From Actinostola sp. cb2023 (lineage: Eukaryota; Cnidaria; Anthozoa; Actiniaria; Actinostolidae): 64,000 nucleotides of DNA. A program made the translations under genes and the position numbers. The notes under the pieces were generated by a model. That model was not told where the DNA came from, searched no databases, and saw only the letters and a list, made by a program, of their open reading frames with translations. Where the stretch lies: the NCBI GenBank assembly GCA_033675265.1, contig JAUJYZ010001083.1, positions 175,001 to 239,000 on the forward strand, written 5' to 3'. This document shows positions 12,640-58,646 of this stretch, one piece after another (position 1 is the first letter of the stretch; every line of letters starts with the position of its first letter).

Positions 12640-12800
12640 TGTTGGGCTCCCTGTTCGTAGAAACGTATAATGTTGGGCACCCTGTTGCGGGATGCGCACT
12701 CGCACAACGTAATATTAAAACAACTTGCACTACTTTGCACTACTACACTTGTGCGGGCGCGTCTTGCGGGACGTACACAGGAAGCCCAACATTATACACT
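12640..12800. mobile_element. Short foldback repeat with GTTGGGCTCCCTGT ends
   Basis: TGTTGGGCTCCCTGT at 12640 and ACAGGAAGCCCAACA near 12777 are inverted counterparts. The same phrase occurs at about 4567, 47741-47812, 47940-47992, 56839 and 59991, so it marks a dispersed family. Confidence 0.5.
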
Positions 12801-13031
12801 TTTATGCACAGGGAATTTTGGAATTATTTACATATTTCTTCTTTTTTTGTACAAAAAATTGTAAAATAAGCATATCGATAAGCTTTCACCTCTTCTCCTT
12901 CCCTGAGTCCGAGGTTGCTTTCTTTTGAGTACTGAATAACATTTCTAAAACTCATGAATAATTCATGAGCAATTGGTCCAATCAGTGTTGTCCAATCGGT
13001 CACATGCATGGATCTTTATACCCGATAAAAC

Positions 13032-13282
13032 ACTGATGAATAAAACATCCGTTTCTATATGACTTATAAAGACACTGATGTTTTATTCATCAGTTCTTTA
13101 TCAGTGATAAAGACATGCTCGAGAATCCATCGGTGCTCTTCGGCGTGGGCTCGGAAATCGATTTCCGAGCCCACGCCGAAGAGCACCGATGGATTCTCGA
13201 GCATGTGATGAAGACTGATTGCCTGTAACATAGCCTGGTCATGCAAAGGTCTCGATTTACTCGTATCATTGACCTTTGCATG
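13032..13282. repeat. Cluster of three hairpins around a perfect 92-bp palindrome
   Basis: 13114-13205 is a perfect palindrome with two 46-bp arms and no loop, centred on ATCGAT. To its left, 13032-13049 and 13077-13094 are perfect 18-bp inverted copies. To its right, 13240-13251 and 13271-13282 are perfect 12-bp inverted copies. No gene is seen. It could be a foldback transposon or, for the loopless palindrome, an assembly or cloning artefact. Confidence 0.85.
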
Positions 13283-13775
13283 GCACAGACAGCAAGTTAC
13301 GAATATTCTTACGGCTTCCTACTTACGAATTACAAAACTCTTTCCAATGTGGGATGAGTTGAGGTGTATCCTGCGCATGACAGTGATGTCACAAGTACCT
13401 TCACAAGAAAGTTTTGTAATTTTCTTGTAGTTTGAGAGTGGACGCTCAACCATTGATTTATCGAATTGTTGTAATATCATATTTTTTTGTTTTGTACATC
13501 TGCATATTATTATTATTGTGGTGCGCATAAGTACCTGCCTTACATTAACTGCTTTTTGTCAAATTATTAAATAAATCATAAATCATAAATAAAAGTAGAT
13601 GATATCCAAGTTCAAGTTCAAGTTTATTTTTCACACACATATTTTCAAAAATGACAAAAAATGGAAAAAAAAATTTCCACATGGAATGTACACAATAGAA
13701 ATGTAATTATTATAATTATAATTAATTATAATAATAATTGCTATATATAATTATTATAATATAATTATAATAATT

Positions 13776-14607
13776 ACCACTTGTCACAATGGTTTATTGA
13801 AGTGGAAAACATGCATCATTTGAGCCAAGTTTTCTTCTTTTCACTAAGATATAGAGACAAAAGATGGCGTGATTTGTCTGTAATATAATTATAATTATAA
13901 TAATTATAAATATAATTATAATAATTACCGTGAATATCAAAGATCACCGGGTTATAATTAACTAATGGACAGCGGTTATTAGACACAGCTCAACGGCTCC
14001 TCAATCAAGCATGCTTAAATCCGTCTATATTCCATTGCCTGTTGTAGACAGCTTAGTATCGCGTTAGAACATGTATTGATACAACACAGTGTACAAGCAT
14101 TGAGAGAGATGTGGATGGGAAAGACTACTGGTACATGGTGCCATTGTACGGAGGAAGTGTGAGTATCGCAAGACAACCCAAGGTATGTGGTGTAATACTG
14201 TCAGGTCTCGCGATAGGCAAATCACACCGCGTGCAATGACTCTTTGTCGCGAGACTCTACCGTTACAAACACTTCAACATACAAGGACGGTTCTCTACGC
14301 TAACATTTCGAACACTAATTGACACAACACAACAATGAGTTTTTATTAGATTGTGTTATAGGATTGATTAACCGTCTGAGCCGATAACTCGTCGATTTTT
14401 CGAATAAATGATCAGAATTGTCAGAATCAATTAGCAATGACTGCAGTGAGCGTTCTAATTGCAAGTGAGTTAGCGGTATAGTCTGTATTACAATCGGTCC
14501 TTACAGACAAATCACGCCATCTTTTGTCTCTATATCTTAGTGAAAGAAGAAAACTTGGCTCAAATGATGCATGTTTTCCACTTCAATAAACCATTGTGAC
14601 AAGTGGT
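13776..14607. mobile_element. ~830-bp foldback MITE with 105-bp arms
   Basis: Arms 13776-13883 and 14504-14607 are inverted copies, running from ACTTGTCACAATGG to GGCGTGATTTGTCTG. The interior starts with AT-only palindromes (AATTATAATTATAA) and contains no ORF of note. Confidence 0.75.
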
Positions 14608-15117
14608 TTTTACACTCTCATCAAAACCCATGGATTTTATAGTATAATTTTATAGTAAAGACAACGCGTTCCAGTTGATTAAATAACCTCGGTTCGTTTA
14701 TCATCGTAAGATTTCTCGCATTTCGTCTCAGTTTTCTGCTTTACTTTCTGTCATCTTTTCGAGCGTTAGCCGTTAGTACGCATGCGCAATGCGCATTTAA
14801 AAATTCGAGCGAATTCCATTCGATTTTTTCGTTTCTTTTGTCATTTCATCTGCGGCGAAGAACGCAGACCGAAAGTATCGCATGCTCTGGCGACGAGAAT
14901 AATGTTGTTTTTACTAAACGCTCTTTCTTTCATTCTATATAAGTTACAAAGACTGTACAATAAACTCTGTACGGCCTACGAGGTAGAATCACTAGGAAAC
15001 TGCGTTGGGAACCTCTAGTTGCTTATCCTTTTTCCCCCAGTAAACTGATCAATGGAAACCTGTATGGAAACAATGCTTTGCCTTGTATGACTTGTATATC
15101 CCTACCTCTTTACACTA

Positions 15118-15431
15118 TACTGCAATTTTCAAAATCATGCGAACTCAGACATCCAAACACTCAACTGGCTTTTGCCAAACACTCAACTGGCTTTTTGCCG
15201 TTTTCGCTTCCGTCAATTATGATCAAAATGATAAACAATGATCTCAAAGCACTCTAAATACCTACCAAATAATCAAAAAATATCTTTAGATAATACATTA
15301 TAGTTCAGACCTTATTTCTATTCTGTATTTCTTCGTTATTTTGATTTTTCATTTTGATTGACGGAAGCGAAAACAGCAAAAACAAGTGGACTGTTTGGGT
15401 CTGAGTTCGCATGATTTTGAAAATTGCAGTA
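15118..15431. mobile_element. 314-bp MITE with TACTGCAATTTTC ends
   Basis: TACTGCAATTTTCAAAATCA at the left and its complement at the right, with further pairing around GACGGAAGCGAAAA. TA at both ends fits a Tc1/mariner-type target (inference). The left arm carries a small direct duplication (AACACTCAACTGGCTTTT twice). Confidence 0.75.
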
Positions 15432-16379
15432 ACCTATATCATATAGACTATACATATTGTAAAATAGTTTCCAATGCCTCACTCATACTACTAGTGGGTT
15501 ATACTTGATAGGTGGTGAACTAATGAGTTACAGCTACTTACAGTTTCTGCGGTGTAGATACGTTCCACATGTCACACGATATATTTAAAGACAGTGAAAG
15601 ATTTATAAGATAGTGTTAATCAACAAACATTTCTACCCAACTCGGCTATACTTTGCACCACTGATACTATAAAGCTTTAGCGATTACAGATAAGGTGATT
15701 TCACTCGTCACCATCATTTGTCACGTGATCCAATGTCACGTGACGGCTGCTGTCTCGGAAAGGCGACAGAAAAATCAAATCAAAGACTTTATTCGAGTCT
15801 CAATCTTCTAGCTTGGCACAAGTGTCCTACTAATCGCGAAGACTAAGCATCTGACAGTATCAATCTCATTTCTTCATGAATAGTTTTGTCACGTGACTTA
15901 TGGTTCCTCTCGTTGGCAAGGGTAACATGACGTCATATGACAACAATGTTTCGGTATCAGAAAGTGGCGTCATAAAGTCGGCTTGCGTCTAGCAATCGAT
16001 CTAAGTACCACCTCTCACGGCTGTAGCGATATGTCTATCAGTCGATATCCGTGAATGAAGGCGATATCGATACCTGAACTGAGATTTCGATAGCAGTCAT
16101 TGTAATCATACTCTATGTAGCGATACGGGATGATAAAAGGAGAATATAAGACGATGAGGAAGGAAGGGCGTGACTACTAGACTGACCGCCTCACGTATGA
16201 TCGCCCTGACGTCCATCAAAACATCTTAGCAAAAAGATTGTTCGGAAGTTGCGTTGACTTATAAAGATTGTCAAATGGTCCTCTGACGAGCGAGAGTAAA
16301 CTGAGCTCTGGAACCTAACACATACTGATTTCGAGATATGTCACATGGTCAGTGTAGCATTGCAAAGAAATAGCGAAAT
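15432..16379. other. Intergenic, no recognised gene
   Basis: Mixed sequence with several GATATCGATA-type short palindromes at 16000-16090 and CACGTGAC boxes near 15720-15900. No coding exon or RNA gene that I can support. Confidence 0.4.
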
Positions 16380-17250
16380 TGATAACGCGCGCTCTTGGAA
16401 ATTCATTGGAAATTCATTGGAAATTCATTGGAAATTCATTGGAAATTCATTGGAAATTCATTGGAAATCCATTGGAAATTCATTGGAAATCCATTGGAAA
16501 TCCATTGGAAATTCATTGGAAATTCATTGGAAATCATTGGAAATTCATGGAAATTCATTGGAAATTCATTGGAAATCCATTGGAAATTCATTGGAAATTC
16601 ATTGGAAATCCATTGGAAATCCATTGGAAATTCATTGGAAATTCATTGGAAATTCATTGGAAATCCATTGGAAATTCATTGGAAATCCATTGGAAATTCA
16701 TTGGAAATTCATTGGAAATCCATTGGAAATCCATTGGAAATTCATTGGAAATTCATTGGAAATTCATTTGGAAATCCATTGGAAATTCATTGGAAATCCA
16801 TTGGAAATTCATTGAAAATCATTGGAAATTCATTGGAAATTCATTGGAAATTCATTGGAAATTCATTGGAAATTCATTGGAAATCCATTGGAAATTCATT
16901 GGAAATTCATTGGAAATCCATTGGAAATCCATTGGAAATTCATTGGAAATTCATTGGAAATTCATTGGAAATTCATTGGAAATTCATTGGAAATCATTGG
17001 AAATTCATTTCATTGGAAATTCATTGGAAATTCATTGGAAATTCATTGGAAATTCATTGGAAATTCATTGGAAATTCATTGGAAATTCATTGGAAATCCA
17101 TTGGAAATTCATTGGAAATTCATTGGAAATCCATTGGAAATCCATTGAAAATTGATGACCAAAACCTGGAAATTGACACTAATTTCCATTGACAAGTTCC
17201 AGCTAATTTCCAATGAATTCTAAGGTTTGAAGAGCGCGCGCTTTCCCCAG
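16380..17250. mobile_element. TIR-bounded element filled by an 11-bp minisatellite
   Basis: The left edge ACGCGCGCTCTTGGAAATTC and the right edge TTTGAAGAGCGCGCGCTTTC are inverted counterparts. Between them, 16387-17150 consists of about 68 copies of an 11-bp unit TTGGAAATTCA or TTGGAAATCCA. The final ~80 bp contain inverted, diverged copies of the same motif. Because 11 is not a multiple of 3, the open frames repeat as an 11-residue phrase in every frame and are not genes. Related ends occur at 5849-5884 and 24045-24184. Confidence 0.75.
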
Positions 17251-17495
17251 GGACACACGACACTAGTGTCGAGAAATGTCACCCATCACGTCTGAGGCTT
17301 CCCTGGAGAAGTATGTTAGTCTCTCCCATGCACAGTAAGCTCGTGGAGGCTTAGCCTATATTTAAAACTATGTTTATCATCTCCTAAATCTATACACGTA
17401 AAAGTATTGTAGAAAAACGAATAAGTTCTAAATCTAAATTTTTTTAAATCTGTAAAGGTTGCCAATCACTACACATGTAAAAAAAATAAAAATAA

Positions 17496-17503
17496 AAAAT
17501 AAA

Positions 17504-17573
<70 letters not shown>

Positions 17574-17583
17574 TAATAATAAA
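17496..17583. repeat. AAT microsatellite
   Basis: About 28 AAT triplets with one interruption. Confidence 0.9.
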
Positions 17584-20500
17584 AATACATTATAAATAAC
17601 TATGTATACTCGATTTGAATCGATTTAAGACCTAGTTGTTTTGATAACTGTAGAGTGAACATTATAATATTAGCGATATTACTGATTAACTACCTTAATT
17701 AATTAGAAATTTTAAAATTAATTAAACAATTATTTTTTTAAGTTTAAATCGCTAATCTTTGAATCCTCAATTAAAAAAAAAAAAGAGACCGAGAACTGAA
17801 GACGAATTCCTTTCATTGTGGAAGACAGTAGTATAGAATAGGCTGAGCCCGGTTAGCCAGCTGAGGTCTGAGTGGTCTGAGTGGGGATTTTTAAAAAGGA
17901 AGCTGCTGTCCAAACCGAGCCTGCGTTCTTCTCTCTTCTCCACTCCCCCTCGACTCCCCACAAAGACGCAGGCTGCCAGCTACGCCACAGGCTACTACAA
18001 ACCAGACAGCAATGTCCTGGATTACTCACGCACAGAGGCTCAAAAATGCATGAACGACTTGCTAACACATTGCGGTAAAACTTGTCGAGATAATGAACAG
18101 CATCGATCAGTGTTTATACGCCAAGGTTTTTAACTAGTGGATTTCCTGCATTGACAGTAATTACATTATGTAAACTGAGGCATTCGATGAGCCACATCCT
18201 ATACATCGCAGAGGTTGTACCAAATCGGTTTGTTGGATTTGATGAAGTCCTTTTGCTTCTCCCGATGTGTTCCCCGACGACCCAAAGTATTGAATGAATA
18301 CCTTTAATTAAGTGTTGTACTGTTAGTAATAACAGTTATAAAAAACACTAAATGAGAAGCAAAAGGAATCTCTGCTCACGAGAAAAAAGGTGCGAAACTA
18401 CAAAATGGCGAAGACGCGGTCACGTGGTCCATTCAGAACTCAGCCACTGCAAGGCCACATTAAAATGCTTTTTGTAGCTTTTATCTTTCCATCTCTCTTG
18501 AAAAATAACTTGACTAATGGCCCTTCCAGCCCTTCAAGCCTATTTATGTCCCCGTTACAACAGACGAGTCTAGACAGAGAGAATGAATCATTTGTCATTG
18601 TTTCTCAAGTCCTAACACTTTTTGACCACAATCGTGAATTCGGTATTCTATCAGTTATTAACGAATCTACCACATCTTTACCGCTTCATGGCCGAATGAC
18701 CCCGAATTGATCCAAGTATTCAAAGTGTATCGATGGATATCATCACTTTAAAACCGCAAGGCTGACTAAGTCGTCCAAGGAAATCAGTAGTGTTTGTTAA
18801 ATAGACAGCTTCAGAGTGCTAATGTGTTTAGTGGTCAAATTGTCATCGAGATACACCGGCGTCTTTCTGTACGTGTGGAGCTATTAACAGAGGTGGGGTT
18901 TGGAGTGTATTCCGTTAGACGAACAATCCCTCCTTCATGGGTTATTGTCCCCTTAAACAGGTCGAGATATATAGGCTGCCAAAACCGGTAAAGCGGATAC
19001 TAGTATTGTTAAAAATAGCAGAGATATTGTGAGAGCCGATATCGTATATTGTGAGAGATATCGTACCATGATCACATCAAACACGAGATAAAGAAAGACC
19101 CGCTGAGTACCTACCTACCTAGTCTCAGTAGATAACTTTAAATATCGCAAGGAAACTGAACATTGATCATTCTGAACAGGATGCAGCGAAAGTACTTACA
19201 CCGATGATCTTCGCTAAACATCCTGGAAAAAAACTCACAGGAAAAAAAAACGTTTCTGCAGTCAACCAAGAGTCAACTAACGCTGGGTAAAATAACGCGA
19301 GGTATGTACAGGATAGATAGTTGGCATTTTTGGGATACAAAATTCAAGCTGACAACATGAAGCCAGTATGCTGTACTGTATTTCACATTGAGCTCTACTG
19401 CTTCCATTTTATTTCCATCCAATTTCCATCCAATTTCCATCCAATTTCCCCCCGTCATTGTTAGTGCAGAGAAGGTTTGAGCTCTCTCGAACTCATCTTT
19501 CTGTATTTTCTTTTCAAGACAAGTCAGTCCATAGGCTGACAGTGCATTTACCTTGGGCAGGGTTTGTTTACTGTAACAGCTTAGTCTAAATTTATGTGCA
19601 AATAACGCTATCGACAGACAGAAAGGAATTAGCAATCTGCTTGAATTATGTGAAGTCCTCATTATGAATTGGCTCTTTGTAAATCCTCCACTGCATCGTT
19701 GGAGTTCAAGGAAAATGAAGGGTCCATGTTTCCTTGGCAAGATGAACAACAGTTTGTTCTTTGAAGAACATCAAGTTCAATGATGTAGAAACATTTCTGC
19801 GCACTTCCGTCCACTCCCTCTATTCAGTCGGGGCGTCTCTTTGTGAAAAATCAATGCAGGGTTTGGTCAAACAAGACTCAATTGAGTTTACTCTTCATAA
19901 GTGGAAGCGTAAAATGCTTTTGAAGAAGCACTACATGCTTGTGGATCCAGACTTGAACCAACTCCAAGTTTGTTTTTAACACTCGACCTCCAAGTCACCC
20001 GGTGCGCGCAGTGGTCGTGAAGACGATGGTGAACAGTTTCTGTGTGTGTTTATTGTGAAACAAAAGCCGTTGTTTGGTGATAATTCCACTGTCATCGTGA
20101 GCTGTCTTAACGGCTAAACATCGCGCTCTGCATAAATCCCTTCAAAGTAGTTAAATTGTTTACAGCCGTGCATCAGAACAGCTGTCGAGAATCACATTGG
20201 CATGATTGACAGCTAAAGGATATTCTAGATTTATTAGATCTTTAGTTTCTAATAATTTAACCAGTGAAATTCGAGACTGAAGAACTTACCATTTGTGATG
20301 ACGTCGCATCCTCATTAACTATCAGCAATGTGTGAAAGTTGTCCGATTCCGCGCTAGGCTGTGCGTGGTGGATCCATCCATGCCCTCTGTTCCCATGCCC
20401 TCTGGAGTAAGTACAGTCACAACAGCCATATATTCATCCTTTATCTGTTGCTATAATCAAAGAAGTATCAGATTTAGGGGGTTTATTTTGATAACAAGAT

Positions 20501-20700
20501 AATCAGACTAACTGTACTTGTGGCTTGAGATATGCGTGAGAACGTGTAGCATTCTGACAGCATGTAGGTAGATGGTTTGAAAATTTTCCACAAGCCAGTG
20601 GGTCTATAGTAATCGCATATGGACAGCAGATATACAGTCTGCCACGGCTTCAGTTCCATTAGATTCATGTGTGTCTGTATTTTTAGACTTAGACGCCGAT
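17584..20700. other. Intergenic region upstream of the ADAMTS gene
   Basis: No supported gene. An open stretch at about 17890-18130 ending in a possible donor (TTGCG then GTAAAA at 18071) could be a non-coding or unrecognised exon, but nothing confirms it. A weak inverted repeat (TCCTTTTGCTTCTC at 18247 and its complement near 18355) and three CAATTTCCATC repeats at 19420-19450 suggest old elements. The ADAMTS promoter should lie at the right end; I see no distinctive motif. Confidence 0.4.
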
Positions 20701-53368
<32,668 letters not shown>

Positions 53369-53931
53369 AACAACATCACCAACCGCAAGGAATTATGGGA
53401 CTGAGAGGATGGAAAACGATCTGCGCGGTCAACATGGAGCTATGCATAGTTAAAGCTCCAGAGAACAGCACGTTCGCTCTTTGGTGGCAAAACAATTCTT
53501 TTAACACGCATTCATAGTAGTAGTAGATCATTCGCATATGAGGTCATGTCGACGTGCTATATATTAGTGATTTTTTAAAGCTAACCTTGTCACGTGACTA
53601 GCATAATTACAATAGTAGCTCTGACGAAACACCGAACCATATTCGATTTTTGATATCAAAGATTTAGATTCTACAGCCCGAAAAGGATTATGGTGCGGCG
53701 TAGAAGTCGCCATGTTGTTTTGTAGGTCAAATAGTTATTATAGAATAGATAGGTCAAAACAGATTTTCTGAAATGAAATAAGATTCGCATACGTTTAGGC
53801 GATGGAACTTGGTTTGATAGGATGCGAAATAATATAGACTATGACAACGTTGAAGTCGTCTCAACATGCATAAATTTGTCCCCATAAATATTTAAAAGTA
53901 GTTCATAATATTCAGATAGTTTTGTTGAATT

Positions 53932-53937
53932 AATAAA
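53932..53937 (+). terminator. Likely ADAMTS polyadenylation signal
   Basis: AATAAA 564 bp after the ADAMTS stop, in T-rich context, the first canonical signal in this 3' region. The 3'UTR would span about 53369-53960. Confidence 0.55.
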
Positions 53938-54149
53938 GCATATTTTTAGAATTGATTGAGTTCTAGTAATGCTGGCATAGTCCAGAACTGGACCCAATTT
54001 TATTTATCACTCTGCCTGAAGAAACGCGCGCAGAAAAAGAGATCTGGGTCGAGTACTATATACATGGACATTGTCAATATTTATTTAAATTTTAAGATGC
54101 AAAGCGTTATCACAAGAAACATTATATTTACTGTCTCTTTTCGAGTCCA

Positions 54150-54880
54150 GCCTAAAACGAACGTACTACCCACTAATTCCCACAAGTCTTTGCGCACTAG
54201 TTAAACCAGGGAAGGAGGGTAGCCAGGACGAATATGTGTCAGTGATGACAGCAAAAATGAACTTCCTACCGTTCAATCCCACCACAATATGATACATTCA
54301 GGACTAAGCAGTATTTGTCTACCCATTCCTTCCCACAAGACTTTGCGCACTTAGTAATCCATGCAGACCGTTCATTCTCACAATGCATTGCACAGTAGCT
54401 TATCCACGATGAGATAAAAGTCAGGACAAACCAGTATTAGTCTGTGATGACAAAAACCAACGTCTTACCCATTCCTTCCCACAAGACTTTGCGCACTTAG
54501 TAATCCATGCAGACCGTTCATTCTCACAATGCACTGCACAGTAGCTTATCCACAATGAGAACCAACGTCTTACCCATTCCTTCCCACAAGACTTTGCGCA
54601 CTAGCTAATCCATGGAGATCGTTCATTCCCACAATGCATTGCACAGTATCTTATCCACGATGATAAGTCATGATAAACCAGTATTACTCTGTGATGCCAA
54701 AAACCAACGTCTTACCCATTCCTTCCCACAAGACTTTGCGCACTAGCTAATCCATGGAGACCATTCATTCCCACAATGCAATGCACAGTAGCTTATCCAC
54801 GATGACACAAAACTCAGGACAAACCAGTATTAGTCTGTGATGTCAAAACCCAGCGTCCTACCCATTCCTTCCCACATGTC
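54150..54880 (+). repeat. ~150-bp tandem repeat between ADAMTS and ZDHHC4 3' ends
   Basis: Five to six units, partly shortened, with CCATTCCTTCCCACAAGACT, TTTGCGCACT, ATCCATG.AGACCGTTCATTC and CACAATGCATTGCACAGTAG. It ends 25 bp before the ZDHHC4 stop codon. Confidence 0.88.
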
Positions 54881-54904
54881 TAAGTCATTGGAAGGAGCTC
54901 CAGC

Positions 54905-57900
54905 CTATGATATCAACACTTCTCTAACATTGCTCCACACACCAACATAATAAGGTGTTTTCGATGTCGAGCGAGGCTTTTTTTCTGTGCTTTTTTGCAT
55001 CCTGCGTTTTATTATTCTTCCTATTTTGCTACTAGAGTCTTCGCTTGGTTTGGTAGTTTGATTGGATCGACATCGCTTGTATAGTTCATTGGTTGTCTGG
55101 TTAGTGAGAGTTAGGTAGGCATGGAAACACGAGAACGCCAACAGGAATAGAGAGAGAATGAGCACCGCCACGAAGAGTGTGAAAATGGTTGGCTGGTTGA
55201 CAAGTAAGTACTGAAACATAAGAGGAGAAAGAGTGTGTGAGCTGTGTTGGATAACCTGAAAGCGTCAGTCTTTCATTATTAATGGGGCAGTTTCTACACA
55301 TCCACTAGTTCGTGTTGAAGTCTTGCTTGAAATGTGACGAGTTGGAAATACTTCATCATTTTCATGAAGTATATTTCTTGTTGATTTTTTTTAAAACCAT
55401 TTTAGTCTAGAATTATTATCTTATTATGATTTCCTTCATTTTTATACTTAGTTTTATAAAGCGCTTAGAACAATTAGTGAATTTAGCGCTATATAAATAC
55501 AATTATTATTATTATTATTATTATTCACATGATGAGAAGGAACAAAGACAGGGAGTAAAGGACAAAGACAGGGAGGACAGGACAAGAAAAGGAGAGAAAA
55601 TTCTCTTGGATGAACTTGTGCTTACTTGTCCTGGTGCACGGACACTGTCTTGTTGTAGGCCTGAGCACAAAAATCCCGAAAAATGGTCTAAAATCTATCC
55701 GGATAAAAGGACAAAGACAGGGAGGAAAGGACAAAGACAGGGAGGAAAGGACAAAGACAGGGAGGAAAGGACAAAGACAAGGAGGGAAGGACAAAGACAG
55801 GGAGGAAAGGACAAAGACAGGGAGGACAGGACAAAGACCCCCTAAAAATCCACAAGTTCTGCTACATACAGCGACTGCAGCTTGCTCCGCCATGTTTTTT
55901 CTTCTGCTCAACCGAGTATTGGAAACAGGGAGGACAGGGACAGGGAGGACAGCATTGACAAAGGGGGAAACCGCTGACCACTTCCATTATTGGAATCATG
56001 GGAAGCATTAACAATGGGGGAAACCACTGGATCAATACATTGTATGTAGTTACTGAAGTAGTCAAGAAAATCAAAACTACAATACGTCAGAATATGTCTC
56101 AGTATATTAAAAATTATCTAAAAATCTCCAAATTTTCTAAAAATCCCAAGATTTTCTAAAAATCTTTTGACCTTCTAAAAATCCCATTAAAAATCTGGCT
56201 TTTTGTGCTCAGGCCTATCTTGTTGTGTTGATGTTTTTGCCATGTGTTTTTATATAAAGGATACAGCGATTTGCAAAAATTCTGTAAAAATCAATATCGA
56301 TCGATATATCAATATATCGGGTGCATTGTGGGTAATTTTCATCATAAAATTGCTGATTAAGCCCTCTAAAGTTAATTTGTTTCAATTGTTTTTTCACATA
56401 CATACTACAAAGGTTAATTGGGTTTAGATTCAGGTTTAATAATAGCTAAAAACAAAGAATTAGGATTATGCAAATTACTATATATCGATATATCGATATA
56501 TTAAATTTTACAGAATTTTTGCAAATCGCTGTATGTACATTTATGTATTTATTGTGATTGTATGTCATATATTTACTTTTCTTATATTTTAGTATATTTA
56601 TTTATATATTATATATATTATTTCTTTCTTTGTCATGAGTTTTTAACACGAGCCTCTGGTTGGGATGTAAGGGCAACCTTATCCCACATTACGATGGTAT
56701 ATAAATTGATTGATCAATTGTGCTTACATGCATGATGGCTTCACTTATTAATTTGCTTAGGATGAACTTGTGAGCCCATATATGAATCTCTTCACTCATC
56801 CCACTCCTCTCATTTCTTTAGTTTCTCTTTCATTCCACAGGAAGCCCAAAACGAATAGTAATTCAAAACTTACTTACCTGACAAATTTGTCTGGTTGTCA
56901 TTGGATACGAGTTGCCATCACTACCAACATATTGCATGGTAGCCAAGCCTTCAGATATAATGATGTATGCAAACACTAACACGATGATAAAAGTAACATA
57001 TGTGCAGAGTACAGCTGTGGTGAAGATGAAGGCAAAGAAGTACTTGTAGTTATGCTGTCCTATACAAGTATTGACCCATGAACAGTGATGATCAAACCTG
57101 CTGACGCAGACGTTACAAATAGCTGTGAACAAATAAGAAATCAAGAATTAAATGACAGCTGCTGACATGTATGGTATATTGGTTTTTAAACCTGCTGACG
57201 CAGACGTTACAAATAGCTGTGAACAAATTTAAGAAATCAAGAATTAAATGACAGTGCTGACATGTATGGTATATTGGTCTCAAAGTAGTTTTTTACTGAC
57301 CACACTTCCACTTTTCATTCGGCGAATTGATGGACTTATCCTAGACCGATCAAAACGACTTTTGCACCAGTTATCGGGCAAAGATGGAAATTTAGCATTA
57401 TGTCAATTTCAGCTCGATCGAGGTTTCCTTGGCAACGATAAACAAAGATCGTTGAAATCAGTTTTTCTACAATATCTCAAGATTTCGATGAGCTCTAGAC
57501 AAGCGACTATATGCATGATAAACTACATACTAAGGCAAAGTAGCTGAGACAGAATTCAAAAAGTTTGATCAAAAAGTTTGAATATAATAAAGTTGTTAAA
57601 ATAATAATAATAAAATAAAACAATTTGTAACAGTATTGAGGAAAAGGTGCTCTCTTTGTTTCCATCATCAAATGGTTAGACCTTCATGTGGCTCTGATGA
57701 TCATCTCTCTGAATGAACATGGTAGGTTATAAGTGTATATATACCCTGAAAGAATTTACTGTGTATAAATAAAGCTTATTGATTGACTGATCAACACATG
57801 TAAACTTACAGCAGTGTTTTGATCTTGCTGGTTTTTCTGTTCCACAAGTGCGGCATGTCGACTGGGTGTAGTATAAACCATCATACTGGTATTTATCAAT

Positions 57901-58614
57901 ATAGTTATCAATATTCTCAGGTGTAATGATTCCAGGGTCTTTTCTATTACATGCAACAAACAGTAGTACATCTACGGCAATCAGCAGGTAGGTAACCACG
58001 CAAAACAGGTTTGTACTCCCAAAAAATGGTACAACTTTCAGGGTGTATACAGTACTGCCAGATGTTATTAGGATGATATAAAATATCAGCATGCAATGAT
58101 TCCTGGAAGCCAAAGGCATGCAAACACCATTAGAACACCTTCAGAAATTGGTTGATGGGGACAGGAGTTTGCTGTTTTCCTTGTTTTCCTCAAAACCCTG
58201 ACCCTATTCCAGACCTAAAAATGAAATTTTCCATACCCTATCCCAGACCTAAGGAGCTCAAAATTATATACCCTATTCCAGACCTAACCTAAAAACGTAA
58301 TTAAACAGTCCATCATTATAAAACGTTTGTTTCTGCGGCTGTTTTATCATTGTTTTATTTGGTGAACTGTAAGTTGTAACAGACTATGATAATTAACGCT
58401 GGTGTAGTTGGGTGCATTACGTTATTGTGAAAATGATACCCTATCCCAGAGCAAAAACACACCCTATCCCAGACTAAAAGTACAAAAATGAGACACCCTG
58501 ACCCTGTCCCAGACCTAAGGAGCTCAAAAACCATACCTTATCCCACGGCACTTACCCATATAACATATATAAGGGGTAACCACCTCCCCCCCATATAACA
58601 TATATATAGGGGAG

Positions 58615-58646
<32 letters not shown>

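Noticed and set aside
16345..17192. Overlapping 156-265 codon frames
   Set aside because: All frames are open because the 11-bp unit has no stop; each reads the same 11-residue phrase.
17881..18078. Possible exon reading ASYATGYYKPDSNVLDYSRT with a donor near 18071
   Set aside because: No acceptor partner, no homology I recognise, and no neighbouring exon that continues the frame.
19273..19749. 158-codon minus-strand frame
   Set aside because: Starts at a non-ATG codon, contains CAATTTCCATC repeat sequence, and has no domain.
55426..56011. Lys/Arg/Gly-rich frames
   Set aside because: 20-bp minisatellite inside a ZDHHC4 intron.
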